A stretch of DNA of 60,884 bases from Cypionkella sp. (GCA_023255415.1 JALRIN010000003.1:51155-112038); one strand, 5' to 3'; counted from the stretch's first letter, positions 24,439 to 32,770 are shown. Numbers and translations: made by a program. The notes: generated from the letters alone by a model not told the origin.

Positions 24439-25599
24439 ATGACCGACACCGCCGTCCGCCTTGCCGAAGTTGAAACCGTCACTGCCGTTGTCTTGGCCGA
24501 ACCCGCGTCTGAGGTGATAGCCCTTGGCGCGGCCCCCGCCTCTGTCGCCGAAGATATCCGCAGGCGCATGGCGGAAATCGATATGAGCAACACCCAGTCG
24601 ATCATCAGTTTTGGCGCAGGTGCACAGGCTGACTTGCAGGTGATCAGCCAAGATATGCTGCAGGGCGTCAAGAATAAGGATGTTGGCCCCGCAGGCGACG
24701 CTTTGCAAAACATCGTCAGCACCATTCGCGGCTTTTCGGTCTCGGAACTGGATGTGCGGCGCAAGCAAAGCTGGTGGGAAAAGCTGACAGGCCGCGCCGC
24801 GCCCTTTGCCAAGTTTGTCGCCAAATTTGAAGCCGTGCAAAGCCAGATCGACAAGGTTACCGATGACCTGAACCAGCATGAACATATGCTGTTGAAAGAC
24901 ATCAAAAGTCTGGATCTGCTTTATGTCAAAACGCTGGGCTTTTATGACGAACTGGCGCTTTATATAGCGGCAGGCGAGGCCAAACTTGCCGATCTTGATG
25001 CCACAGATATTCCGGCCAAGGCGGCTTTGCTGGATCAGGCGGCCCCCGATGATCAGGTGAAAGTGGCGCAGGAATTGCGCGATCTGCGGGCCGCGCGCGA
25101 TGATCTGGAGCGCCGGGTTTATGATCTGAAACTGACGCGTCAGGTGACGATGCAATCGCTGCCCTCGATCCGGCTGGTGCAGGAAAACGACAAATCTCTG
25201 GTGGCCAAGATCAACTCGACCTTGGTCAATACCGTGCCACTGTGGGAAACCCAGCTTGCGCAGGCGGTGACGATCCAGCGCAGCCGCGAAGCCGCCGAAG
25301 CGGTGCGTGCGGCCAATGATCTGACCAATGAATTGCTGACGGCAAATGCCGAAAACCTGCAACTTGCCAATCGCGTTGTGCGCACGGAAATGGAGCGCGG
25401 GGTATTTGACATTGCAGCGGTACAAAAGGCCAATGCAGCCCTTGTGGCGACCATCGAAGAAAGCCTGCAGATCGCCGATGACGGCAAAGCCAAGCGCGCG
25501 GCAGCCGAGGTTGATCTGATCAAGATGGAACAAGACCTGCGTGACGCTTTGGCAGCCGCCAAGGCGCGCAGCACCAGCCCCGTTGACGCGGCCGTCTAA
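24439..25599 (+). CDS. TelA-family protein (toxic anion resistance)
   Basis: A 386-residue, almost wholly helical cytoplasmic protein of the TelA/YaaN family. Family landmarks are a pre-core QSIISFGAGAQADLQVISQD, the motif WWEKLTGRAAPFAKFVAKFE, the long helix QIDKVTDDLNQHEHMLLKDI and LDLLYVKTLGFYDEL. The C-terminal half is long heptad-rich helix. TelA genes were named for tellurite resistance, but many have no link to it and the mechanism is unknown. ATG 24439 is chosen because homology begins there; GGGGA lies 10 bases upstream. The gene is followed after four bases by the lipoprotein gene. Confidence 0.9.
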   Translation: MTDTAVRLAEVETVTAVVLAEPASEVIALGAAPASVAEDIRRRMAEIDMSNTQSIISFGAGAQADLQVISQDMLQGVKNKDVGPAGDALQNIVSTIRGFSVSELDVRRKQSWWEKLTGRAAPFAKFVAKFEAVQSQIDKVTDDLNQHEHMLLKDIKSLDLLYVKTLGFYDELALYIAAGEAKLADLDATDIPAKAALLDQAAPDDQVKVAQELRDLRAARDDLERRVYDLKLTRQVTMQSLPSIRLVQENDKSLVAKINSTLVNTVPLWETQLAQAVTIQRSREAAEAVRAANDLTNELLTANAENLQLANRVVRTEMERGVFDIAAVQKANAALVATIEESLQIADDGKAKRAAAEVDLIKMEQDLRDALAAAKARSTSPVDAAV

Positions 25600-25602
25600 C
25601 CG

Positions 25603-26532
25603 ATGCGGCGGCGCGTCAAAGCTCTGCTTTGCCTTGCATTGGCGCTGGGTCTGATGGGCTGTGCAGGGGTGCAAGACCAGCAGGCGCTGCCCTTGGTGCC
25701 GCCGCCCCTCGCGCCTGCGCCTGGCTCGGCGCAGAGCCAGCAACTGCGGGCCTATTACGACCAGGTCCAGCAGCAGCTTTTGGCGCAGGGCCTGCTGCGC
25801 ACCGATGGCGGCGGCCCTGACGCGCCCTTTGATGACCGCATTCTTGCCGCAACCTTTTTGAAGATCGCACTTTACAACGAATATACCCAAAGCGGCGGTC
25901 AGAGCGTGCAGATGCAATCCGAAGCCAGCTTGCGGCGTTGGCAGGGCCCGCTGCGGGTGGCGCTGCGGTTTGGGGCCTCGGTCCCGGCGGCGCGGCAAGC
26001 CACCGATGGGGCGCAGATCGCCTCGTTCTTGCAGCGCCTTTCCGGACTGACCGGCCTGCAGATCTCGCTGAACGCCGATAATCCAAATTTCTTTGTCTAT
26101 ATCGTCAATGAGGACGAGCGCCGTGCGCTGGCCCCTGCGCTGCGCCAAACCATGCCGCAGCTTGGCCTCAATGATCAGCAGACCATCCTTGATCTGCCGA
26201 AATCCACCTATTGCCTTGCGATGACGCAAAGCCAGGCCGACGACAGCATCTACACCCGCGCCATTGTGGTGATCCGTGCGGAACATCCTGACCTGCTGCG
26301 GCTGTCTTGCGTGCACGAAGAATTGGCGCAAGCGATGGGCCTGCCCAACGACAGCCCCGAGGCCCGCCCCTCTATTTTCAACGATGACGAAGAATTTGCA
26401 TTGCTGACAGCGCAAGACGCGTTGATGCTAAGGCTGCTTTATAACCCGGCGCTGCGACCGGGCATGCGGCTTGACCAAGCCCGCCCGATTGTGACGGTTT
26501 TGGCAAAACAGCTGATGCGGGACGCGCCCTAA
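25603..26532 (+). CDS. DUF2927 lipoprotein
   Basis: 309 residues with a lipoprotein signal: MRRRVKALLCLALALGLMGC, where LMGC is the lipobox (cysteine at residue 20). A proline/alanine-rich linker follows. The DUF2927 domain comes next, with LRRWQGPLRVALRFGASV, NFFVYIVNEDERRAL and the late HEELAQAMGLPNDSPEARPS, which ends in a histidine/glutamate pair reminiscent of a zinc-protease-like helix HE..Q. Function is unknown. The start codon is three bases after the TelA stop, so it is co-translated with it; the combination suggests that the periplasmic and cytoplasmic parts work together (inference). Confidence 0.88.
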   Translation: MRRRVKALLCLALALGLMGCAGVQDQQALPLVPPPLAPAPGSAQSQQLRAYYDQVQQQLLAQGLLRTDGGGPDAPFDDRILAATFLKIALYNEYTQSGGQSVQMQSEASLRRWQGPLRVALRFGASVPAARQATDGAQIASFLQRLSGLTGLQISLNADNPNFFVYIVNEDERRALAPALRQTMPQLGLNDQQTILDLPKSTYCLAMTQSQADDSIYTRAIVVIRAEHPDLLRLSCVHEELAQAMGLPNDSPEARPSIFNDDEEFALLTAQDALMLRLLYNPALRPGMRLDQARPIVTVLAKQLMRDAP

Positions 26533-26576
26533 GCTGCGGCGCAACCGCCTGTGAGTGACGTAAAAGGATGTAAGAG

Positions 26577-27677
26577 ATGGGTCTTCTAGATTTTCTTTCC
26601 GGCCAATTCATTGACGTCATCGCCTGGACCGACGACAGCCGCGACACCATGGTCTGCCGCTTCGAGCGCGAGGGCCACGAGATTAAATATGGTGCCAAGC
26701 TGACCGTGCGCGAAGGCCAAACAGCGGTTTTCATTCACGAAGGCCAATTGGCAGATGTGTTCAGCCCTGGGCTTTACGAGCTTGAAACCAACAATATGCC
26801 GATCCTGACCAGCCTGCAGCATTGGGATCACGCGTTTCAAAGCCCGTTCAAATCCGAGATTTATTTCGTCAACACCACCCGCTTTAACGATCAGAAATGG
26901 GGCACCCAGAACCCGATCATCTGCCGCGACCCCGAATTTGGTCCGGTGCGGCTGCGCTCTTTTGGCAGCTATTCGATGCGGGTCGCCGATGCTGCGGTCT
27001 TCATGCGCGAAATCGTCGGCACCGATGGCGAATTCACCGCCGATGAGATCAGCGCACAAATTCGCAACATTATCGTGCAGGAAACCTCGCAGATCTTGGC
27101 GAAATCCGGCATTCCGGTGCTGGATATGGCGGCCAATACCGCTGATCTGGGCAAGCTGATCGCCACAGCCATCGCGCCCAAAATCGCCGATTATGGCCTA
27201 AATATCCCCGAGTTTTACATCGAAAACATCAGCCTGCCCGATGCAGTGGAACAGGTGCTTGATAAACGCACATCGATAGGGGTGGCGGGCGATCTAAGCA
27301 AATATATGCAGTTCGCTGCGGCCGAGGCGATGGGCCAGCCGGGCTCTGGCTTTGGGGCGATGGCAGGCATGGGGATGGCCGCAGGGCTTGGCGCACAGAT
27401 GGCCGCCTCTGGCCCTTGGGGCGCCGTGCCCGCCGCAGCTGCAGCACCGCCACCAGCGCCGCCGGCGACGGGCAAGCTTTGGCACCTGGCCGAGAATGGC
27501 ACCACCCAGGGCCCCTTCACCCAGGCCGATCTGGTAACACAAGCAAGCACCGGCCGCTTGACGCGCAGCACCTTGGTCTGGACCGCAGGACAAGATGGCT
27601 GGAAAGCGGCGGCAGAGACCGAACTTGCAGCGCTTTTTGCCATAATCCCTCCGCCGCCACCGCCTGCGGGCTCCTAA
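26577..27677 (+). CDS. SPFH-domain protein with C-terminal GYF-like domain (YdjI type)
   Basis: 366 residues. The N-terminal part (about 25-240) is an SPFH domain of the YdjI/virion-core type: IKYGAKLTVREGQTAVFIHE, GLYELETNNMPIL, then SFGSYSMRVADAAVFMREIV. After it comes a Gly/Met-rich stretch (AMAGMGMAAGLGAQMAASG), a proline linker and a GYF_2-like domain near the C-terminus (LWHLAENGTTQGPFTQADL, TLVWTAGQDGWKAA). In Bacillus, YdjI acts with PspA, YdjG and YdjH in envelope stress. Here the gene lies seven bases before a YdjG-like zinc-ribbon gene. The protein lacks a membrane span and may bind the membrane peripherally. Confidence 0.88.
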   Translation: MGLLDFLSGQFIDVIAWTDDSRDTMVCRFEREGHEIKYGAKLTVREGQTAVFIHEGQLADVFSPGLYELETNNMPILTSLQHWDHAFQSPFKSEIYFVNTTRFNDQKWGTQNPIICRDPEFGPVRLRSFGSYSMRVADAAVFMREIVGTDGEFTADEISAQIRNIIVQETSQILAKSGIPVLDMAANTADLGKLIATAIAPKIADYGLNIPEFYIENISLPDAVEQVLDKRTSIGVAGDLSKYMQFAAAEAMGQPGSGFGAMAGMGMAAGLGAQMAASGPWGAVPAAAAAPPPAPPATGKLWHLAENGTTQGPFTQADLVTQASTGRLTRSTLVWTAGQDGWKAAAETELAALFAIIPPPPPPAGS

Positions 27678-27683
27678 TTCCAA

Positions 27684-28799
27684 ATGACAGTCCTGCAAGA
27701 CCATCGCTGGCCCTGCGACAGCTGCGGCGCAGACCTGCGCTTTGATCCCAATCAGACCCTGCTGATCTGCGATCATTGTGGCCAGACCCAAGCCCTGCCC
27801 AAGGCCGCAGCGCCAACCCGCGCGCGCGCCTTGGGCGAGAAAGATCTGGCGCGAGGCCTGGCCGAGGATCTGTCTGCGCCTGCGCCTGACCAGCCCCGCA
27901 GCACCCGCTGCCCAAATTGTGGCGCGGTGGTGGTGTTTCAAGGCGCGAACCACGCCCGCGATTGCGCCTTTTGCGACACGCCGGTTGTGGTCGATACCGG
28001 CCAGCAGCGCCGCCTGAAACCGCAGGCCGTGCTGCCCTTTGCGCTGACGCAAGCCCAAGCCCGCGCGCAGGTGATGCGCTGGCTTGGCAGCCTGTGGTTT
28101 GCGCCCAACGCCTTGTTGCAATACACCCGCGCAGGCCGCGAGATGACAGGTATCTATCTGCCATATTGGACCTTTGACGCCGCCACCCGCAGCCAATACA
28201 CCGGCCAGCGCGGCGATCATTACACCGAGACCCGCTCGGTCTCCGTGACGGTCAATGGCCAATCGCAGCAGCGCCAAGAAAGCGTGCAAAAAACCCGCTG
28301 GACAACTACGTCGGGTCGGGTCTCTCGGCGGTTTGACGATGTGATTGTGCTTGGTGCAACCAGCCTGCCACCGCGGCTTGGCGCGGCTCTGACCACTTGG
28401 GACCTAACAAAACTGCAGCCCTATTCCCCCGACTATCTCGCAGGATTTCAATCCGAAGGCTATAGCGTGCCGCTGGCCGAAGCCAATCTGACCGCACATA
28501 GTGTCATGGCCGAGCTCATTGCCTCAGATATCCGCCGGGATATCGGCGGAGACACCCAGCGCATCACCAGCCTGAACACCGAATACACGGAAGAAACCTT
28601 CAAACATGTCCTGCTGCCAGTTTGGGTTGCCGCCTATAAATACCGCGGCAAGACCTACCGCTTTGTGGTCAACGGCGACAGCGGCGAGGTGCAGGGCGAA
28701 CGCCCCTACAGCTGGTGGAAGATCGGATTTGCAGCCCTTGCCCTTGCCACTTTGGCCCTCTGTGCGCTTTATCTGAACGACCCTACGATCTTTGGCTAA
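27684..28799 (+). CDS. Zinc-ribbon membrane protein (YdjG-like)
   Basis: 371 residues with two zinc ribbons at the N-terminus: CDSCGADLRF...CDHCG (residues about 10-35) and CPNCGAVVVF...CAFCDTP (about 75-100). A middle domain holds YLPYWTFDAATRSQYTGQRG, and one membrane segment lies near the C-terminus (IGFAALALATLALCALYL). The order resembles Bacillus YdjG, the partner of YdjI, but without the second membrane part. It follows the SPFH gene by six bases with no obvious ribosome binding site, so coupled translation is likely. R5 lies 11 bases after its stop. Confidence 0.85.
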   Translation: MTVLQDHRWPCDSCGADLRFDPNQTLLICDHCGQTQALPKAAAPTRARALGEKDLARGLAEDLSAPAPDQPRSTRCPNCGAVVVFQGANHARDCAFCDTPVVVDTGQQRRLKPQAVLPFALTQAQARAQVMRWLGSLWFAPNALLQYTRAGREMTGIYLPYWTFDAATRSQYTGQRGDHYTETRSVSVTVNGQSQQRQESVQKTRWTTTSGRVSRRFDDVIVLGATSLPPRLGAALTTWDLTKLQPYSPDYLAGFQSEGYSVPLAEANLTAHSVMAELIASDIRRDIGGDTQRITSLNTEYTEETFKHVLLPVWVAAYKYRGKTYRFVVNGDSGEVQGERPYSWWKIGFAALALATLALCALYLNDPTIFG

Positions 28800-28810
28800 A
28801 GCCCGCCTTT

Positions 28811-28845
28811 GCTTTCATCTTGGTGAAAATATCCCTGCCGGAGGC
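28811..28845 (+). repeat. Dispersed 3' element, copy R5
   Basis: GCTTTCATCTTGGTGAAAAT followed by ATCCCTGCCGGAGGC, 11 bases after the zinc-ribbon gene stop and in its orientation. It forms an inverted pair with R6, 19 bases further on. Confidence 0.85.
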
Positions 28846-28864
28846 ACCCGCCATTGGCCGCGAA

Positions 28865-28899
28865 CGCTCCGCGGGGGATATTTAGACCAAGATGAAAGC
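28865..28899 (-). repeat. Dispersed 3' element, copy R6 (inverted to R5)
   Basis: On the minus strand it reads GCTTTCATCTTGGTCTAAAT followed by ATCCCCCGCGGAGCG. It is the only copy with no gene ending upstream of it in its own orientation. It lies 75 bases before the purC start. Confidence 0.85.
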
Positions 28900-28973
28900 C
28901 GATCCCGCGTTAGTTTGGTTGACAACGGCACCCCCGCGCGCGATAGCGCCCCTAATTTGAACGGAGGCCGCCC

Positions 28974-29945
28974 GTGACCGATCTTTCCCGTATTTTGGAC
29001 CATGCTCGCATTGCCGAATTGCCCAACCCCTATTTTGGCAAGGTTCGCGATTGTTATGACCTGCCTGCAGGGGCAGGCATGCCTGCGCGGCGGATTTTGG
29101 TGTCTTCGGACCGGATCTCGGCCTTTGATCGGATCTTGGCGGCCGTCCCGTTTAAGGGGCAGGTTTTAACCCAGATGGCGCGGTTTTGGTTTGATCACAC
29201 TGCAGATATTTGTCCCAACCATGTGCTGTCCTACCCTGACGCCAATGTGGTGATCGGCAAGCGGGTCGAGATTTTGCCAGTTGAGATTGTGGTGCGCGGT
29301 TATTTGGCGGGGACAACCTCGACTTCGGTTTTGACGCAATATAAAAATGGTGTGCGGGCGATGTATGGGCATGTTTTGCCCGAGGGGCTGCGCGACAATC
29401 AGATCTTGCCTGCGCCGATTATCACGCCAACCTCGAAAGCCTTTGACGGCGGCCATGACGAGCCTTTGACACCGCAAGAAATTGTGACGCAGGGTCTTCT
29501 GAGCCAAGCGCAGTGGGATCAGGTCTCGGCCTATGCTTTGGCGCTTTTTGCGCGTGGGCAAGAGATGGCTGCGGCGCGGGGCTTGATCTTGGTGGATACC
29601 AAATATGAGTTTGGTCTTGATGCCGAGGGTCAGATCCTGATTGCCGATGAGATCCACACCCCGGATTCAAGCCGCTATTGGATTGCCGCAGGCTACGCCG
29701 AGGCTTTTGCCGCTGGCACGCGGCCGCCGAGTTTTGACAAGGATGTGATCCGGTCTTGGGTGGGCGCGCGCTGCGATCCTTATGTAGACGATATCCCCGA
29801 GATTCCATTCGAGATGATTGCAGCAACCGCACAGGTCTATATCGACGCCTACGAGGCGATCACCGGCGAGGTCTTTGTGCCTGACCTGTCAGGCGAGACA
29901 CCTTTGGCGCGGGTGCGGGCAAACTTAGCACCCTATTTCACCTAA
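28974..29945 (+). CDS. purC: Phosphoribosylaminoimidazole-succinocarboxamide synthase (SAICAR synthase)
   Basis: ATP-dependent ligation of aspartate to CAIR in purine synthesis. The 323 residues are longer than the E. coli type and resemble the yeast/large bacterial class. Visible: the ATP loop GKVRDCYDLPA, LVSSDRISAFDRILA, KRVEILPVEIVVRGYLAGTT, the substrate loop in LVDTKYEFGLDAEGQILIAD and DSSRYWIAAGYAEAF. The start is GTG 28974 with GGAGG at 28963-28967. Codon use is less C-biased than in purD. It sits alone downstream of the R5/R6 pair. Confidence 0.95.
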   Translation: MTDLSRILDHARIAELPNPYFGKVRDCYDLPAGAGMPARRILVSSDRISAFDRILAAVPFKGQVLTQMARFWFDHTADICPNHVLSYPDANVVIGKRVEILPVEIVVRGYLAGTTSTSVLTQYKNGVRAMYGHVLPEGLRDNQILPAPIITPTSKAFDGGHDEPLTPQEIVTQGLLSQAQWDQVSAYALALFARGQEMAAARGLILVDTKYEFGLDAEGQILIADEIHTPDSSRYWIAAGYAEAFAAGTRPPSFDKDVIRSWVGARCDPYVDDIPEIPFEMIAATAQVYIDAYEAITGEVFVPDLSGETPLARVRANLAPYFT

Positions 29946-30007
29946 GGCAGTGTTTGCGCTAACAGCCGCAGACTTGTAAGGTTGAGCCAAATTTTCGGGA
30001 GGTCGAT

Positions 30008-30931
30008 ATGATTCTGAGTTGTGGCGAAGCCCTGATTGATATGTTGCCGCGCACCAGCACTCTGGGCGAGGCGGCCTTCGCACCCTATGCCGGCGGTGCG
30101 GTGTTTAATACGGCCATCGCCTTGGGCCGTTTGGGGGCGCCTGCGGGTTTTTTTAGCGGTATTTCCACCGATATGTTGGGTGAGATTCTGGCCGAAACCC
30201 TGACCGCATCAAAGGTCGAGACCAAGTTCTGCGCGCGATCTGGCAGGCCCACCACCGTGGCCTTTGTCAAGCTGGTCGAGGGGCAGGCGACCTATGCCTT
30301 TTATGATGAAAACACCGCTGGCAGCATGTTGGCAGAGGCGGATCTGCCACAGCTTGATGCTTCGGTGCAGGCGCTGTTCTTTGGTGGCATCTCGCTTGTC
30401 ACCGAACCTGCGGCCAGCAGCTATGAGGCGTTGCAATTGCGCGAAACTGCCGCGCGGGTGACGATGATCGATCCCAATATTCGCCCTGGCTTTATTGCTG
30501 GCAAAGAAGGCCCGTATCGCGCGCGGATCGAACGGATGATCGCGCGCGCTGATATCGTCAAGCTTTCGGATGAGGATCTTCACTGGCTGGAAGGTGCTGG
30601 CGATATTGCAGCGCTGGCGCGGGGGATCTTGGCCAAGGGGCCCAAGATCGTATTCATCACCGAGGGTGCCGCCGGCGCACGTGGCTTTACTGCCACGCAA
30701 GAGCGGTTTGTGGCGGCGCAAAAGGTCGTTGTCGCCGATACCGTGGGTGCGGGCGATACCTTTAATGCTGGCGCTTTGGCGGCCCTGCATCAGGCGGGTG
30801 TGCTCAGCAAAGCCGGGCTTTCGACAGTCACCGATGCGCAGCTCGATGCGGCCTTGGATCTTGGCGGACGCGCGGCGGCGGTTACCGTCAGCCGTGCCGG
30901 CGCAAATCCACCTTGGGCGCATGAGCTATAA
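30008..30931 (+). CDS. PfkB-family sugar kinase, probably fructokinase
   Basis: 307 residues of the ribokinase/PfkB family. The N-terminal GEALIDMLPR and GGAVFNTAIALGRLGAPAGF bind sugar, the C-terminal signature DTVGAGDTFNAGALAAL carries the catalytic aspartate and anion hole, and ITEGAAGARGF binds ATP. The sequence DENTAGSMLAEADLP is typical of bacterial fructokinases. The exact sugar is inference. GGGAGG precedes ATG 30008. Element R7 follows, 109 bases downstream. Confidence 0.9.
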   Translation: MILSCGEALIDMLPRTSTLGEAAFAPYAGGAVFNTAIALGRLGAPAGFFSGISTDMLGEILAETLTASKVETKFCARSGRPTTVAFVKLVEGQATYAFYDENTAGSMLAEADLPQLDASVQALFFGGISLVTEPAASSYEALQLRETAARVTMIDPNIRPGFIAGKEGPYRARIERMIARADIVKLSDEDLHWLEGAGDIAALARGILAKGPKIVFITEGAAGARGFTATQERFVAAQKVVVADTVGAGDTFNAGALAALHQAGVLSKAGLSTVTDAQLDAALDLGGRAAAVTVSRAGANPPWAHEL

Positions 30932-31040
30932 GCGCTTGACGGCCCTGATCTTTCAGCCGCGTATCAAGCTGGCGCGCGCCAGGATCAGCAGGATTGCCAC
31001 AGGGCTTCTGCGCTTGGCCCGCGCTCATAGATCGACTATG

Positions 31041-31094
31041 CCTTTCATCTTGGTCTAAATATCCCACGGGGGTCCGGGGGTGTGAAACCCCCGG
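31041..31094 (+). repeat. Dispersed 3' element, copy R7, with trailing hairpin
   Basis: CCTTTCATCTTGGTCTAAAT then ATCCCACGGGGGT, followed directly by a hairpin: CCGGGGG (31074-31080), loop TGTGAAA, CCCCCGG (31088-31094). It lies between the sugar-kinase gene and the EamA gene. The same TGTGAAA loop closes the hairpin of copy R9. Confidence 0.85.
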
Positions 31095-31125
31095 CCTATG
31101 GCCCCCGACACCGCAAAAAGGCATT

Positions 31126-32025
31126 ATGGCAAACTGGCTGATTTCCATCGAAGGCACGCTTCAGGGCCGCCATGTGGCACTTGGGCTCGCGCTTCTGGCC
31201 GCAATGTTGCATGCTCTCTTTGGCGCGTTGCAAAAGGGCCGCCATGACCCCTGGCTTACCCGTGCGGCGATTGATGTCTGCTATGGCCTGATGGCTTTGC
31301 CTTTTGCGCTTTTTGTGGTGCCTTGGCCCGAACCGCATATGTGGGTGATCTTTGCAGGGGCTTGGGGCATCCATAGCGTCTATAAGTTGCTGCAAGCCAT
31401 GACCTATACCCGAGGCGCCTACACTGTGGTCTATCCGGTGGTGCGCGGCACCGGGCCTTTGTTCACGGTGCTGGTCGCGGGCGTGGTCTTTGCCGAACAC
31501 TACCAGCCGCTGCAATGGTTTGGCGTCGGGTTGCTGACCTCTGGCATCTTTGGCCTTGCGCTTTACAACATGCGCAACCTGACGCTCGAGCGTGACACGC
31601 TGATCTCGGCCTTGGGCTTTGCGGTGCTGACCGGCGCCTTGGTCGCGGCCTATACCACCTATGACGCTTGGGGCATTCGCGCCACCGCCAATCCCTTTAC
31701 CTTTCTGGCCTGGTTCTTTCTGATCGACAGCGTCACCATGCCGCTGATCTCGCTCAAACGCTTGCGCGCCACGGCAGGGTCCGAACTGATCCCGCTGTTC
31801 AAACGAGGGCTGCTTGGGGCCTTTGTGGCGTTTTTCTCTTTCGGCTCGATCATGCTGGCGACACGGCTTGACCGCGTCGGTGAGGCTGCGGTTTTGCGCG
31901 AAACCTCGACCGTTTTTGCAGCCCTGATCGGCTGGCTTTTGCTAAAGGAAAAGGTAGGGCTGGCGCGTGCCCTGTTGATGGGGCTAATTGCGCTGGGCGC
32001 AGTTGTAATGGAAATGGCAGGCTGA
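31126..32025 (+). CDS. DMT-family transporter (EamA)
   Basis: 299 residues with about ten hydrophobic segments in two EamA halves. The first half includes GIHSVYKLLQAMTYTRGAY and VVRGTGPLFTVLVAGVVFAE; the second ends SIMLATRLDRVGEAAVLRET and STVFAALIGWLLLKEKV, the EamA C-terminal pattern. The substrate is unknown. ATG 31126 follows AAAAAGG; upstream in-frame starts would enter element R7. Its stop overlaps the yciB start (TGATG). Confidence 0.88.
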   Translation: MANWLISIEGTLQGRHVALGLALLAAMLHALFGALQKGRHDPWLTRAAIDVCYGLMALPFALFVVPWPEPHMWVIFAGAWGIHSVYKLLQAMTYTRGAYTVVYPVVRGTGPLFTVLVAGVVFAEHYQPLQWFGVGLLTSGIFGLALYNMRNLTLERDTLISALGFAVLTGALVAAYTTYDAWGIRATANPFTFLAWFFLIDSVTMPLISLKRLRATAGSELIPLFKRGLLGAFVAFFSFGSIMLATRLDRVGEAAVLRETSTVFAALIGWLLLKEKVGLARALLMGLIALGAVVMEMAG

Positions 32026-32624
32026 TGAGCACGCAGAAAATCTCGACCTCGCTGAAACTTGGGCTGGAACTTGGCCCGATTGTTTTGTTCTTCGCGGGCT
32101 TTCGGTTTTTCAAAGACCGCAGCTTTAGCATCTTTGGCACCGACTATTCCGGCTTTATCGTGATGACCGCGCTGTTTGTGCTGATGATCGTGTTCTCGAC
32201 GGGCATTTTGTGGCGTCTGACGGGCACAATCTCGAAAATGCAGCTGATGACCTTGGTCTTGGTCGTGGTGATGGGGGGGCTATCGGTCTATTTCAACGAC
32301 GACCACTTTATCAAAATGAAGCCGACCCTGCTTTATCTTGCTTTTGGGGGCGTGCTGGGTTTTGGCCTGCTACGCGGTCAATCCTACCTGAAACTGGTGA
32401 TGGAAGAGGCGCTGCCCTTGCAGCCCGAGGGCTGGATGATCCTGACCCGCCGGCTGTGCGGCTTCTTTTTCGTGCTAGCGCTGACCAATGAAGTGATCTG
32501 GCGGATGTTTTCCACCGAGACTTGGGTGACCTTTAAAACCTTTGGTCTGACGCTGGCGATGTTTGGGTTTTTCATGGCGCAGGCCAAGGTGCTGGAGCTT
32601 TACGGCGTCAAGGATCAGGCCTGA
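32025..32624 (+). CDS. yciB: Inner membrane protein YciB (septation protein A family)
   Basis: 199 residues with five membrane segments and the YciB/IspZ pattern: LKLGLELGPIVLFFAGF at the N-terminus, TDYSGFIVMTALFVLMI, then KMKPTLLYLAFGGVLGFGLL and a final ALTNEVIWRMFSTETWVTFK. The family is linked to septation and envelope stability in enterobacteria. The ATG overlaps the previous stop by one base, so the two membrane proteins are translationally coupled. The metZ promoter lies right behind it. Confidence 0.93.
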   Translation: MSTQKISTSLKLGLELGPIVLFFAGFRFFKDRSFSIFGTDYSGFIVMTALFVLMIVFSTGILWRLTGTISKMQLMTLVLVVVMGGLSVYFNDDHFIKMKPTLLYLAFGGVLGFGLLRGQSYLKLVMEEALPLQPEGWMILTRRLCGFFFVLALTNEVIWRMFSTETWVTFKTFGLTLAMFGFFMAQAKVLELYGVKDQA

Positions 32625-32642
32625 ATCGCGCGCAAGACTGCG

Positions 32643-32671
32643 TTGACCTTTGCTCGGCGTCGCGCTATCGC
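32643..32671 (+). promoter_or_regulatory. Putative sigma-70 promoter of the metZ transcript
   Basis: TTGACC (32643-32648), 17 bases, TATCGC (32666-32671). The predicted start of transcription, about base 32678, falls at the first base of the riboswitch P1 stem, which supports both calls. Confidence 0.7.
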
Positions 32672-32676
32672 TCGCC

Positions 32677-32729
32677 CGTGGCGCTTTGTTACCAGATTGC
32701 GGGCCACGTTAAACATTCCGCTAAAAGGG
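32677..32729 (+). promoter_or_regulatory. SAM-II riboswitch aptamer
   Basis: P1 is CGTGGC (32677-32682) with GCCACG (32703-32708). The loop element GCGG (32699-32702) pairs with CCGC (32718-32721), making the pseudoknot typical of SAM-II, and the conserved tail GCTAAAAGGG (32720-32729) follows. Compared with the known metX aptamer, the pairs differ in sequence but keep their partners, which argues for structure conservation. It binds S-adenosylmethionine (known for the family). SAM-V shares this core, so class II versus V is not fully certain. It sits before metZ, the usual gene for this switch. Confidence 0.87.
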
Positions 32730-32741
32730 TCAGGGTCATTG

Positions 32742-32770
32742 CCCCGAAGCCCTTTGGTTTCGGGGTTTTT
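32742..32770 (+). terminator. Terminator of the SAM-II expression platform
   Basis: CCCCGAAGCC (32742-32751), loop CTTT, GGTTTCGGGG (32756-32765), then TTTTT. Bases CCCTTT (32750-32755) can also pair with AAAGGG (32724-32729) in the aptamer tail, which would break both this stem and the aptamer, giving a plausible antiterminator. Confidence 0.87.

Noticed and set aside
24439..25599. Tellurite resistance as the function of the TelA-like gene
   Set aside because: The name comes from a few plasmid systems. There are no terZABCDE-type genes here, and the neighbours point to an envelope role instead.
24403..26415. A 670-codon minus-strand frame opposite TelA and the DUF2927 lipoprotein
   Set aside because: It is a codon-bias shadow of the plus-strand genes. 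It is rich in His/Gln/Arg, with no family motif and no ribosome binding site.
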